A stretch of 64,000 nt of DNA from Chionis minor (lineage: Eukaryota; Chordata; Aves; Charadriiformes; Chionididae), in contig VZSF01003923.1 in NCBI GenBank assembly GCA_013398295.1, positions 241,214 through 305,213 on the forward strand. Reading direction: 5' to 3'. A model generated the notes under the pieces. It made no database searches, was not told where the DNA came from, and saw only the letters and a program-made list of their open reading frames with translations. This document shows, piece by piece, positions 1-14,000 of this stretch. Made by a program: the position numbers and the translations under genes. How positions within the stretch are numbered: position 1 is the stretch's first letter; each line of letters opens with the position of its first letter.

Positions 1-545
1 CTTCAGACTTCTTGTAGGCCCTCTACAGATACTGGCAGGGGCTCTAAGGTCTCCCCGGAGTCTTCTCTTCTCCAGGCTGAACAACCCCAACTCTCTCAGC
101 CTGTCCTCACAGCAGAGGGGCTTCAGCCCTCGCAGCATCTCTGTGGCCTCCTCTGTCTCCACTTGAACAGCTCCACATCCTTCTGCTGTTGGGACCTCCA
201 GAGCTGGACGCAGGATTCCAGGTGGGGTCTCCCTGAGCAGAGCAGAGGGGCAGAATCCCCCTCCTTGCCCTCTGCCCACGCTGTGGGGATGCAGCCCAGG
301 GGGTGGGGGAGTTTCTGGGCTGCCAGCGCACGGTGCCGGCTCATGTTGAGCTTCTCACTCACCAACACCCCCAAGTCCCTCCCCTCAGGGCTGCTCTCCA
401 GCCATTCTCCACCCAGCCTGCATTTGGGCATGGGATTGCCCCGACCCACAGGCAGGACTTTGTACTTGGCCTTGTTCAACTTCATGAGGTTGGCACGGGC
501 CCACGTTCAAGCCTGTCCAGGGCTGAGTCCTCTGAGCATCCTCAC
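1..545 (-). mobile_element. CR1 LINE fragment, reverse-transcriptase C-terminal region
   Basis: Reverse complement of a CR1 3' half. The minus strand still reads decayed CR1 reverse-transcriptase C-terminal motifs (NKAKYKVLPVGRGNPMPKCR and DLGVLVSEKLNMS, then HLESCVQLW). The element runs off the left edge toward its 3' end. It is interrupted and inactive. Confidence 0.85.
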
Positions 546-1002
546 CTAACAAATTCCTGGCTGCTGCAGGGCTCTGGCTGTACTCATGCCCTACATCTCT
601 CCTGCTTTCTGCTCCAGCACATGCACTTTTGCTGTATTACTAAAGGTACCCTATTTGTTTAACAGCATTGGGGAGCGCTGGTGGCATCTGAGAGCCTTTA
701 AAAAAATGCTTTTGGGAGTCTGGGGGTCTAAACGTTAATCAGGGACTGGACTTGACTTATGTTTTCACGTTCTTCTTGTGCTCCCATGCTCCTGGTCTCC
801 AACTCTAGCTCCAATCTTAATCACAGCCATGTAAAAATCTGACAGGTCAGGAACTATGGCACGTAGGGTGCAGAAAATGAAACCTTTGCACTTACTTATT
901 TTCTATTGAGTCAGAAGTTACTAGTGCTGTGGGGTTTTTTTAGTAGAATATCTATTAAGCAATGAGTTAAGAAAGCACGGCAACGTATCTAACTCCACCT
1001 AC

Positions 1003-1269
1003 CATTTATTTTCACCCGAGCAGTGGTCTTCAGCTCCCCAGTGCTGCAGGTGTATTCCCCAGAGTCTATTGATTTGACGTCTCGAATAACGAGCTCTGCC
1101 ACAGTACCACGCTGCTTAAATTCATACTTCTCGCTGGCGTAGAGAACAGTGTCTCCTTTCATCCATTTCACTGGGGTATCAGGTTTGCTGAGCTCACAGG
1201 TCAGCTTGACTTGTTTTCCTTCTCTAGCTTCTTCATTCTGGAGCTCTTGCTTGAAAACAACGGGTATTT
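1003..1269 (-). CDS. OBSCN: OBSCN window exon 35: Ig domain, last exon in the window
   Basis: Two-cysteine Ig of 267 bp starting [31 protein letters not shown] and DSGEYTCST mark strands B, C and F. It ends in phase 1 (G|gtaggt), so the gene continues to the left of the window. Acceptor ttctttttcag. Confidence 0.89.
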
Positions 1270-4200
1270 CTGAAAAAGAACATCGCAGATATTTAAGGGA
1301 ACACACGAGATCGGAAATCACTTTTTCCTTTCTGTTTCAGACTTTGCTATTCAGATAGAAAACCACAGGAATGGAAAAGGACTAGCAAACAGTAAACAGA
1401 TTCTTACAGCTCACAGCTGGCTGCCAGCACACTACAGCAGCAAAAAATATTTGAGATATGCTTTTTTTTTTTTCCGTTTAACCACTATCTGTAGGATTAA
1501 AGACCTTGCAACTATTACTGTTGTCATTATTATTTGTGGCAGATGCTGCCCTGCTATTACTGACACAAACAGTGGTCGGAGCTGGACCACTGGCACGAAA
1601 AACATAAAACTTTGCTGAAATCAACTCGCACGTAACACAGAGGACACAAAGAAATGGCAAAGCACTTTCTGTCATCACTAGCGGTATTGATTTTTCATTA
1701 TTAGAAAAGCCCACAACTTATTTTTACCAGACATGAATAGAGACTGAAGAACAGCACAGAGCATGCACAGAGAGGAAAGCACAGCTGTACGTGACGGGGT
1801 CCCTGGGGAGATTCCTACACAGGCTCTGTCACAGCCTGGGATTCAAGGCTTTAAGGTGAGCTAGTGTAGAGAAGGCACTTATTGGATAGGAAAACCACCT
1901 CAACTGAAATGCTTTCCCTTCAGGTCATGAAAAAAAGAAAAAAACCTCCCATTTCTTCCTGGCTTCTGCTGTCTTATAAACATGCAAGTCAGCTACTGAG
2001 GCCTGATGCAGCTGTCCTGTAGTGTTGAAAAACTATGCTCATTTTGAGTGGGGGTTTTTCTAACAGAAAAGCTCCTCATCATCATGGGTGAGATTCAGGT
2101 CCTACTAAAGTCAGCACAGATCTCTCTTTTTTGTGTAACAGGTATCGGGAAAGCATCCTAGTGCTAATGAAAGACGTAGCAAATCTGGACCATTAACCAT
2201 CACCTCTCTTCTTTGTTACATCGCCAAGGTCTTATCCTTCCTCGCACAGCAGATCTCACCCTTAAGTTGGCTTGTGTCTTTGCGCTCTAGATAAATATTG
2301 TGAGGATCTTCCCTCCCCTTTTCACGCCCCGAGGTTCAGGTTGACTATTCCAACAACCCAAATGCTTTTCATTCACCCTGGCTTCTCTAATCCAGGTGCA
2401 GCTTTGGATCAGGCCTTCCAGCGCACGTTAAGAAGGGCTGCATGCAGGATAGCCACCGGCCAGGCTAAACCCAGCCTGTGCCATCAACAGCCTTCCCGTG
2501 TCTGCTCAAACCTGCCCACACGAACAAGCAATTTTGTTCAGAGGAACCAAGCTCCTCCTCAACCTCAGGCTGGAGCTGGGACTCAAGACAGGCTGGAGCA
2601 ATTCTAACATGGTTTTAGCAGGTGAGCCTGGTTCTGAGACGGCTCAGACCCAACGTTACGTGGTGCTTACCCAATACGCTCATGGAAGCACATTAAAGTC
2701 TCACAGGTCTAAGAAGAGAACTTTTTCTCTTCTTTTCTCTTCTTTTTCTCTTCTTTTCTCTTCTTTTTCTCTTCTTTTTCTCTAGCTCAGACAACAACAC
2801 TTCACACAACAACCCTTCAGAGAGCATTTCCTGCCTTTGGAATCTCCCGATCTTTGGAATAAAAACTTTGGATGGACTACTTTGAATAAATCTGGCTGCC
2901 TAAAGTGATTACTCAGACCAACGTGGGTGTATGAGCCCCCTCCTTGGAGAGGGCCATCAGTGGAGACAGCTTCAGAAGGTGATCCCCCCTTTCCCTGAGG
3001 GGACGGATCTCCTACAGAGATGCCCACTCTTCTCTACAGACCCGTTGCACTCTGCTCCAGAGAGCTTAGGCACTTAACTTTCACAGAGCTAAAATGAGGT
3101 AAAATAAAGGATTTTCCTATTTCACATTCTGTCACCTCCCTGGGTGCTGCCCCAAATGACTTGGCGAGAACCTTTCCTGCACCTCGGTGCAAAGGCATGA
3201 GGTTCCTTTTCAGTATAATTTCACGTTTTTATCATTTTGATTTATTGCTCTGACCTCGGTGTTAGATGACGAGTTAGGACCCAAACCATCACTCCAAAAG
3301 TTCTTACCCTTGACAGTAATAACCGCACTACTTTTAGCTGCTCCAGCCTCACACTCATATCTGCCACTGTCTCTTTCTTCTGCCCTGTGAATGACAAGCT
3401 TGGCTTCAAATCCCGACCGGCTGATGGTACACTTGGAAGAATTCCTAAGGCTCTTCCCATCTTTGCACCACTTTACAGGGCTGTCTGATTTGGAGGTTTC
3501 ACAGTGAAGGATCACATCCTCTCCCTCAGTGACTTCAGTATCAACCAGCTCCTTTGTGAAGACGCAGGGCTTCTCTAGAATCACATAAAAACCATCTGAG
3601 ATGTTTCAGAAGAGGTGCGGATGTTCAGATCACAAGTAATCTGAGAGATTTACATCCGAGATTACTTGTATCAAAATTACAGATCAAGGTTAGTAACAAA
3701 TACTTTGGTGTTCATGAGTATGAAGCCCTCAGGAAGGCACCAGTCATGCCATAAAAAGTTGTTTAGTAAATATCCAACACCATCTGGGAGAAACTGAGAA
3801 GATAATATCCTGATGAAGAACATAAATACAATCTCTCTCACATCTCACTAAATACAAACCAGGTGGAGACATGATCTTCCTAAGCCCTTTTCCATGTGAG
3901 CTGATTAGTTTGAACGCTCTACTTGAATGTGGACAAGTTACTTCTGCATGAAGTGAGGTGCAATACGGGTTTTCTCAAAGCCAGTCACCCACAGCAGGTC
4001 TCATCTCATCAGTGTGACTCATCTAAAACCAGGCAGATAGCCCAAACTGGCCACGTAGGGTGTCTCTATAACCGCTGGGAGATGACAGACACCTCCAGAG
4101 ATTAGATATTCACTTCCAAAATACCTCATTAGGAGAGAGAAGCTGAATTGGTCTCTGGAAGTGCTTGTCTTTCTACGCAGCTTATAGAAGTAGTTTAAGC

Positions 4201-7200
4201 TACATACCAATAGCTAAATTGGCCGAGGTAGATCTTATCTCCCCAGCTTAATGCTTTTTAATTCATAAAAATCCAATCAATCAGAAACCCAAAACCATCA
4301 CAGATTAGTGTTACCAAAAGTAATCAACTTTTCCCAAATAAGGCCTTTCATTTGCCTTCAGAAAAAAAATCCGCCTGCAATTCTGCAATATGGCAAAACT
4401 AGTTGCCCAAAAACTGGGGCCAAATATTCTGGGGTATAAAAAAAAACCCCAACATGGTGATTCTGGTAAGAATGAGAATATGACCTGACACAGTGGAGAG
4501 TGTGTGTGTGTTTGACATCTCTGGGCAATGAGAAATATTTATGTTTTGAGTAAGAAAACACCTCTCTGATCCTGCGTTCCTGGGCTGTTTGGCATTCAGT
4601 TTTTCCCCTTGCTATAGTGGTAGACTAACACTACAGTTTTAACTCAGTTTAACTTTTCCAGAGAAATAAACTCATTGTCAACAACGAATAGCAGAGAGCA
4701 CGCATAATGTTGCCTTTCAAACGACGAAAACTAAATTAAAAACTTCTTGCTTGCACTTTTTTTTCTTCTTTCTTGAACTAATTGATTTCTCCTCATTTAT
4801 GATCACCCTATCAGTCTGGCTTAAGGAAAATTGGACCAGGCATCCAATGTACCATCACTGCAGTATAACGTTCCCATCTAAGGTCCGATAAACATGCTGA
4901 GAGTTGTCCAGGATTACAAAGTGTTCACTCCCCAGCCCTAGCTTCATTATATAGGTAATGCTATTCTTGAACGTATACACATATATATATATGATGGGGA
5001 CAAATTTGTAGCATTTTTGTTCTCTTTTTTTCACCTACCCACGTTAACCCATATTTCTTTCTACACATTCTTTCCTCTCCTGCAGTTTTGATGATTGAAT
5101 TACCTTTAACAACCAAACTGGCAGATGTTTTCTTATCACCAGCTTCAAATGTAATGACCCCCGAGTCCTTCAGTGAGAGTTTTCTCAACGTTAGCAAGTG
5201 ATATCCGCCAGGCTGAGACTGGATCTCATTAAGTTCATTGGTATGGAGTGGGGTTTTATCCAAAAACCACTGCACTTTGCTATAGTCTATAGGAGAGATT
5301 CTGCATTTGAACATGGCAGATTCTCCTTCTAACACAGTGACATCTTCCAGGTCTTCTGTTATTAGCACTTTCTGGCCTGAAAGGAACATAGATACAGCAA
5401 TTACTGGAACCTTCAGTTTCTAGCATGAAAATAGATAAGGAAAACTCTGAGATTTCCCACGTGAGCAATTCAAGAAAGAAATATGTTCATGATACAGAAG
5501 ACTGAAACACAATTCCCTTCTTATTGAGCACAAAAAACATTCACAGGAAGAAAATATATACAGGACACACACCAATAGAAGATGAGGACAACTTCAAAGC
5601 ACCAGAACACATATAGCAGAACGAGCAGCCAGTACAATGCAAATCCAGTGTTATAAAGTTTCTCGTATTAGAACTACCTGGGAAGGCTGAACGGATGCGG
5701 CTCTGACAGCATCACCGGGCTCTAGACAACACTAAGCAGACGGATCCCTCCCATGGCAACCCCTCTGTTTTCCTAGAGCAAATATGACTTGTTTTCGATG
5801 GGATAGGACCACCCAGCCCCCACTTTCTTTGAGCTTAGTCCAACCACACACACAGTGGGAAGCATCTGACTGCAGCTTTAGGAAAAGGAAACACGACAAT
5901 GGCCCTGGAAATCTGTCTGTATGGATATAGAGAGATATACATCTATCTGAATAAATAAATAAAGTTATCACAAAGATATATCCAATGTTGCTCCTACTTA
6001 CAATACCAGTACAGGGAATTTTTACTTTTTCCTTAAGTTGACAGAAAAATATTTTTTCCACTCAGAAAAGCTGGTGTTAGAAACCTCACAGCTCAGATCC
6101 TGAGGCCAGGATAGGGATTAAGCTCCCTTCTTTGCTTCTCAAGGCTGCTCTGGCAGATGTTCAAAGGTGGAAGAGTCTGGCTTTACCCCCTAGTCTTTAC
6201 TAAAGATAATAATTAATAAGTGGACACCATCACTGCATCTCCACGTGGTTATTCTTGAACCATTCCTCCTATTCCCTTCATTGTTCCATGGGTTTTTCCC
6301 AGATGGGGCTCCAGTGAGGGAACTGTGAGGAGCAGTAACCACCAGAGCTCGCTCCTTCCCCTTAAACACTACCCTGCCATTGGCATTGGCCACCTCAGCT
6401 CATTTACTGCCTGCAGCATTGACAAAAAAGCTGCTGGGTTGTCCACTTTAGCTGGAAATTGGGTTGAACCTTTCATCCCTAAGGTGCAAGGGGGACTTAA
6501 AGATCCCTGGACCACTCATTCACCCATCCCTCTTAAAAACCGCTACTGGAAAGGGGCACCAAGGGACATGGAGAAAAACCTGGAGGCAGAATAATTTTCC
6601 CCTCATCTAATAACAGGCACCCTGAATCGTATCCACCATACGTTCCCACAGGAACAGAAGCCTCTCCTCACATCGGCATTTTGGGTTTTAAATCATAAAT
6701 TGCTTTAAATCAAACAATTTTTCAAATTGCTTCATTCAAATGATTGCTTCAAATCCAACCGCTCTGCCTGTCCAGCTCCGTGTTGCTACATTCTTGTTCC
6801 CGTGTCCTGTGCAGTGTATATACCTCATGGGTGAGAGCCAGGAACGGGTGGATCTGCTACCCGTGTGCTTAGAAACAGATCTGCTCATGCATATAACGTT
6901 TCCTGATGGAGAAACAGGATGTACAACCATATTCCTCTCCTGCATACCTTGCACGACTAGCTTGGCTCTGGATTGGGCATCACCAATGTCACAGCTGTAA
7001 GTGTCACTGTCACTTTTCTCCAAGTTATTGATGGTCAGCTGCAGGACTTGTCCTTTCTGTGCGATCTCGTATTTCTTGCTAGCCCTGAGTTCAGCTATGC
7101 CCTTCCTCCAGACCACAGAGGATGCAGCTTTCTCACTCTGGCACATAAAAACTGCGGTTCCACTTTCATCGACTTTCAAATCTGAAAGCTCCTTGACAAA

Positions 7201-8027
7201 ATAATTAGGTTTTTCTGGAAGGAAAAAAAGAAAAAAATATATATAAAGAGAGACAGACTTGTTACCCAAACAAGTCCTGTGCATACAGAGTGGTCTTGGA
7301 TCCCCTCTGCCCCCACTTGTAGAATCACAGAATATAGAGGTGGGAAGGATCTGAGAAGATCACCAGGTCCACCTCATGTCACAGGATATATCAGAAAATA
7401 TTTCCAGGAGATACCTGGCAAGATGAATCCCATCGTAGAGGTGCTGGTGAGATTTTATCTGGTAGAACGCGTACAGTTTTGATCACCCATATTCAAAAAA
7501 GACTAACTGAAAATACCAATTTTTATTGGCTCATTACACAGCACATAAGATTTGTCAGCACCTACAAGCCATTTTTCCAGAGTTTTTTAAGAGCTTTTAT
7601 TCCACGATATTTTTTGATAACTAAAATTTGATCCTGTTCAGGCAGATAGAAGAGAAGAACATCTCCCACAGGCTGTGGATATTCACCCCAAATTCTGTAC
7701 ATGCCAGCCCCCAAGCAAGCTTCAGCTGACCTTGCACTGTGATCCTGGCTTTGGTTTTAGACACCTCTGTCTCACAGGTGTACTCCCCACTGTCCTTGAC
7801 CGTGGAGTCATGGATGATGAGAATGGCCCGTGTTCCCTCTTGGTGTAAGTCATATTTCTGGCTTTTTCGGATTGCTTTGCCATCCTTGTACCACCTGATG
7901 TTCACATCAGGTTTGGACAATTCACAGCTCAGGCTGATGTCCTGCCCTGCCACTGAGGTTTTATCCTCCAGCTGTTTTGTAACTTCCGTGGGTTTTTCTG
8001 AAGAGGGAGGGCAAGGAAAAGAAAAAG

Positions 8028-8058
<31 letters not shown>

Positions 8059-11000
8059 GTTTGAATAAAAATCACAATCACTATATGGTTGTGGGGTTTG
8101 CAATTCAAATATCCATCACGTTTTCACCTTCCCCAATGAGTGATTCATACTGTGTTCAGGAAGGGAGGGGAAAAGCAGTCTTCCTCTTTAGTACATATTA
8201 ATTGCATTTATGGGCTCTCAGTGAATACTAACGATCATTTACAGAAACTGAGGACCATCCACTGCAGGGGATGTCATTTTGCCATCACTGTCACTACTGC
8301 AGGTGTGCACTTAGGGTGGGATCTACCTCACCAAACACAGACCTCTATGCTAGAGAGGTCTGGAGCAGAGACACTCACTCCAGGGCCACTCTGCAACCAG
8401 CAGAAATCTGCCAAGTACAGGCCATAGACTTCAAGAAACAAGTTATTTTGTCCTAAATAGAACTAACCGGATGGTGAACCACGTCTGAAAACTACCAATT
8501 GCTTCTCTCCGCTGACTACCCAGGGAGCGGTGGGTGATCTTCTCAGTTGCACACAGTCTGGGTAGCGACTGTCTGTCCAATCACAATACCCAGTGCATTC
8601 TGCAATTTTCAAATACCTATAAAAAATTTCAGCCTGTCACTTGTTTTTAAGAAAAAAATCTCAGCGTTTCAAGGCTCGCAGAGAAGGCTGCTATTCACTT
8701 TGATCATAACAAGAGTTTGCCTTCACGGTTTACTGACACACCTTGTGAAAAGACACCCAAGAAATCAAGCCCCAGAACCTTTCTGACCTCATTACCTTTC
8801 ACAACCAGAGAAGCCTTGGAGGTTAGACCACGGGCAGTGAAAACGACTTCCCCAGCATCACCTGGAATCACACTTTTGATATTGAGTGTATATTTCCGAC
8901 CCACATTAGAGGCTTTAAACCGCCCGCTACTATCCACTTTGCTCCCGTTCAGCGTCCAGTTGAAGTCGTCAATGCTTTCGTGGGACAAAATACACTCAAA
9001 AGTGCAATCTTCTCCCTCCTGGATTTCAGTGTTCTTCAACCGTTTGGTGATGCCAATGTTCAGTTCTGGGAGACAAAAAGTAGGTTAATACAAGGAGAAA
9101 AGGCTTTTATGATTAACATGAGTCGTAGTATTGACATCTTTAACTCATGAGACTGGCTTATCTGTAGGACTGGCAGCACAGCACTGCATTCCTTACAGAC
9201 TTATTTGGCATGGGAAGGATTTCTCAGACATTATCCACTCAAAATCACCACAAAGCTATAGAAAAAGGGACACATTAATTTCCTGGCTTTGTTCTGGAGG
9301 CACTGCACGAAGAACACCTCACTCGGTGGAGAAGCATCAAGATTCAATGAGCTAGAGTGGAGAAAAGCTGTCAGAAAGGAAACCTCTGGGATGTTGTGTG
9401 AGGTTCTTCTCCACGCTGATACGAGAAATGAGATGTTTGTAGTTGTTAAATTGTCACCATCCTACCCCTCCTGGTATTTAAATCAGAAAAATTCAGATTT
9501 GTCTCATTATCAATGTGAGTTTGAAAGCCATGAACAATTCTCTTTTCTTCAAGCAGCCACAAGCAATATCGAGGACAGGTTGAACTGCTGGTTTCTTCAA
9601 CAGACAATGTTGTCCTACATGGCTCCAAAAATGGACTCTGAATTATAGCTTAAAAATGTGAAACACAGGCTGCTTGGGTTTGGGGGGAGTCTTGTTTTGG
9701 TTGGTTTGTTTGTTTTGGGTTGGTTAGTTTGGGGTTGGTTTTGGTCGGGGTTTTTTTGAGGAATTATTTACTCTTCTGGGAGAAATTCTGCACCTTAGAG
9801 ATGTTCAGGAGGGAAACGCTGTCACTACATTCTTGACGTGATTTTCACTGAAACACCAGCTGTACTTACACCAAGGAATAGCAGGGATTGTTCAGACACC
9901 ACCATGCTGTGCGAGGCTTAGGGAGGAATAGGTGTGAGAAGAAGTGACCAAGCCCACCCGTATTTGCAGCACCCCTTGATTCGCCATCATCTACAATACT
10001 TACCCTGAACGCTGACCTTGGACTTGGCAACATCAGTGCCAATATCACAGGTGTATAAACCTGCATCTGTCTTTTCAAGGTCATGGATAAGGAGGCACAG
10101 GGTCTTCCCAGACTGCATCGGCTCATACTTGTTCCCAGAAGTGAGCTTCACACCATCCTTTTTCCAAACAGGTGTGACCCTCTCTTTGGAAACTTCACAT
10201 TGCAGTTTAATCTCACCTCGCTCCTCACCAAAAACGTCGTCCAAGGACTTCATGAAGACAGCAGGCTTCTCTGAAGGTTAAGGGGCAAAACAGAGAACCA
10301 CTAGGATATTTAAGTCAAGACATTTTCGGTTGCTACCAAATCACAGAATCACACAGAATCACAGAAAGTTAAGGGTTGGAAGGGACCTCCAGAGATCATC
10401 TGGTCCAACCCTCCTGCCAGAGCAGATCCACATACAGCAGGTTGCACAGGGTGGTGTCCAGGTGGGTTGGGAATGTCTCCAGAGTCAGAGACTCCACCAC
10501 CTCTCTGGGAAGCCTCTGCCAGTGCTCTGCCACCCTCAAAGGAAAGAAGTTCCTCCTCATGTTCAGATGGAACTTCCTGTATTTGAGTTTGTGCCCGTTA
10601 CCTCTTGTCCTGTCACTGGGCACCACTGAAAAAAGCCTGGCCCCCTCCTCCCAGCACCCTCCCTTTAAGTATTTATGAGCACGGATGAGATCCCCCCTCA
10701 GCCTTCTCTTCTTCAGACGAAAAAGACCCAACTCCAAACTCTGAACTTTAAAACATATGAAGGACAGCAGCAAACTGCCTTCTCTTTGCTGATTCAGTCC
10801 AGCTCCAGAACTGATGTACTAAAGGTGTGCCCCACCCTTGGAGGTACACTGAAGCTCAGATCCCTGCAGACAAAAATCTTTAGAAAGAAGAGTTTATATT
10901 GAAGAAGCCTAGGAGAAAAGGAAACTGCTCTTGAGACTACCCTGATAAGCAGAAGGATGATAAAGAGCTATGGAAAGTTTTGGCAGGACACCAAAACAAT

Positions 11001-14000
11001 CTTCCTTAGAAAAATCAGCAGCAGCAGTAGAAACTTACACTGGAAGAAAGCCCCAGGACGCCTATGACAGCCCCAGAGAGGTGAAGCTTACAAGCAGGAT
11101 TGCTGCATGGCTTTGGTAAATAACAGCTCCTTTGCATCTTATTTACATTCAGGAGGGTGTGATCACAACCCACCTATCACCTTCAGACGCACGCTCTCCG
11201 ACACCTTATCCGACTTCATTGTCACTGTGCCAGCATCCTCAGGCTTGACCTGCTTCATCGTCAGCGTGTAGCAATTGCCAATGTTGTTGATGTCATTGAA
11301 ATTGTTGGTGTAAAGGAGGGTGCCGTTGAGGAACCATTCCACATCCTCGTCGTCGTGGGACAGCTCGCAGGAGAAGACAGCGGAACTCTCTTCTTCGATT
11401 TCCACGTCCTGCAGGTGTTTGAGTACTTCTACGTTGCGGGCTGTAGGAAAGCAAGGTGCACATCACCACTGTCACCATAAATCACTGTTGTTACCGTAAA
11501 CAGGTTTCAGAGTGTTTAGAGCTTGTTAGATGGTTTAGTCTGGTCTCCTGTACGCCACGGGTCATTACATTTCATTTACTCAGTCCTGCATTTAGTCTAA
11601 CAAAAACATATTCATTAAAATGCCGTATTGTCGAGAGCTCTCAATTCTCTTTTTACACATCAGACTGTTCTGTTATTTTTTCTTTTTAATTTAAAAATAA
11701 GTAATTCTTTCTAAAATGGTAATGCCATAACAGTGACACCTAAGCACCCCACAGAGCTCCAGTCCCCGTGTGCTTGTCACTGCACATACGCACACTTTGC
11801 AACTAAGCTATTCCCTGACTAGGGAAACACAGAGCACAAAGACAAGGTGTTTGGCCACAAGCAGCAAGGACAAAGAGATTAAGCAACTTGCTCAGGTTTA
11901 GGGAACAACAGGAACCAAATTTTTTTCTTGCCCAGTGGTTTCTCTTCGCAGTTTCTCCACTCGTGAAATGCTGTTTCTCAAGGACTGGCTAATTCAGAGG
12001 ATGCTTTAGGATTATTAAATCATTTTGTCATTTGGATGAACCTCTGCAAGGCCAGACTGTTACCAAGAGCTGCTCCCTGGACTTCTGGAAACGATTCAGT
12101 GGCTCACCTCCAAGTCTTGCTGAAAGTGACACAATGATCATCTTTTCTTACAGTTTCACCAGAGGTGAAGAACTGGCTAAAAATAGTGCCATAGCAGGCT
12201 AAGGTAGATTGTCATTATGAGTAACAAATGCATTGCAGATATAAAACCTGACACAGTGGTCAGGAAATGAAAACTACAACCAAGACCACCAGAATCAGAG
12301 GCCTGTAGCAGTTTAACGTAAAGAACATTTTTAGCAAGAAGTACCAGAGTTCTAGTTCCTCAGATAAAACGGAAAATAACGTGCCTTGAGAAAGACACGC
12401 GAATTTCTGCCTTACCCAGTTGGTGCCCTTCCACATGCATTACCTACTTCATGGCAAATGAGGGATTTCGGTATTACGGAATATCAGCACAGTGCATATT
12501 ACAGTCAGTTCACCTAAGATACTGCAGTTACACAAAATCAGCAGGAGAGAACCGTGGGAATCTACGTCTACTCAAGAAAAGAAACCTTGAATGAAGTACT
12601 GAACCATAAAGATATCACAGAGTGGTTTGGGTTGGAAGAGACCTTTAAAGACCATCTAGTCCAACACCCCTGCCGTGAGCAGGGACATCTCCAACTAGAT
12701 CAGGTTGCTCAGAGCCCCATCCAGTCTGGCCTGGAATGTTTCCAGGGATGAGGCATCTACCACCTCTCTGGGCAACCTGGGCCAGTGTGTCACCACCCTC
12801 AGTGTAAAAAATGTCTTCCTTCTCTCTGTGTAACAGGCGCACCCCACTGCTGCAAATCTGCTTGTACCTTCAACAGTCAGCGTGGCTTCAGTTTCTGCAT
12901 TCCCAGCCCTGCACTTGTACACACCAGCATCTTCAGGCTTCACCTTCAAAATCTTGAGTTCTGCCGAATGCTGCTCCCGCTTGATTTTGTACTTCTCAGA
13001 GGGTTCGATGGGTGTGTGGCCCTTGAACCACTTCACAACCTTTGGAGAAGGCCTGAAGTCGCAAGACAGGATGACTGAATGGCGTTCCAGAGCTGTCTTG
13101 TCCTCCATCTTCCTGGTAATCTGTATGTGGTAATCTGCAAAGCAGGGTTGAGAAAGAACCATACAACAGTTTGGGTTGGAAGGGACTTTTAAAGACCATC
13201 TAGTCCAACACCCCTGCAATGAGCAGGGACACCTTCCGCTAGATCAGGTTGCTCAGAGCCCCGTCCAACCTTGCCTGGAATGTTTCCAGGGATGGGGCAT
13301 CTCCCACCCCTCTGGGCATCCCGGGCTAGCGTGTCACTACCCTCAGCGTAAAAAATTTCTGCCTTATATCTGTCTAAACCTTCCCTCTTTTAGTTTAAAG
13401 CCATTATTCCCTGTCCTATTGTAACATCTGAAGAGGAAGAAAGTTTCTAATCTGTATTTCATGCCAATTAATTTCATGTATGTCATTCACAACTGTTTTG
13501 TGAACTGCTCAGATGACGCTACAGATTCCTGGTATGGATTTGCTTTGAAACTAAAACAAGGTGATGATCTATATGGAATGCTGGTTTCTATAAGATAATA
13601 CTGTATATATTAACTACTGAATGCATGGTCCAGTTCTGGTTCAGTGTTTACCGAATCTCTCTCTGAGGACTTCATGCAAGTAAAAGTGAATTAAAGACAA
13701 AACAAGGACTTCAGGATGTGATTGGAGATGTTTACTATGGTGACAGCGGAAGATAAAAAGCCTTGAAGCTTTGTCCCAGAGCAAATCAATGACAAAGTGG
13801 ATTAAGTAAATGAGCTATCAAACTTGTCTAGTTCAGAAATGGGACAAAATAAACTCTCATGGCAAATTGCATCTGTTTTGTCCTCTTTTGGTAAAGTCAA
13901 AAAAAACCCCAAAATGGTCTTAGCTCAATAGATTTGAATATCAGACACTCCGAACTTATTTAACGGGATCCTGTCTTGAGACATTACCGGTTCATTTAGC

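Noticed and set aside
123..485. Reverse-transcriptase-like frame at the left edge
   Set aside because: A decayed CR1 fragment lacking the catalytic core, annotated as a mobile element rather than a gene.
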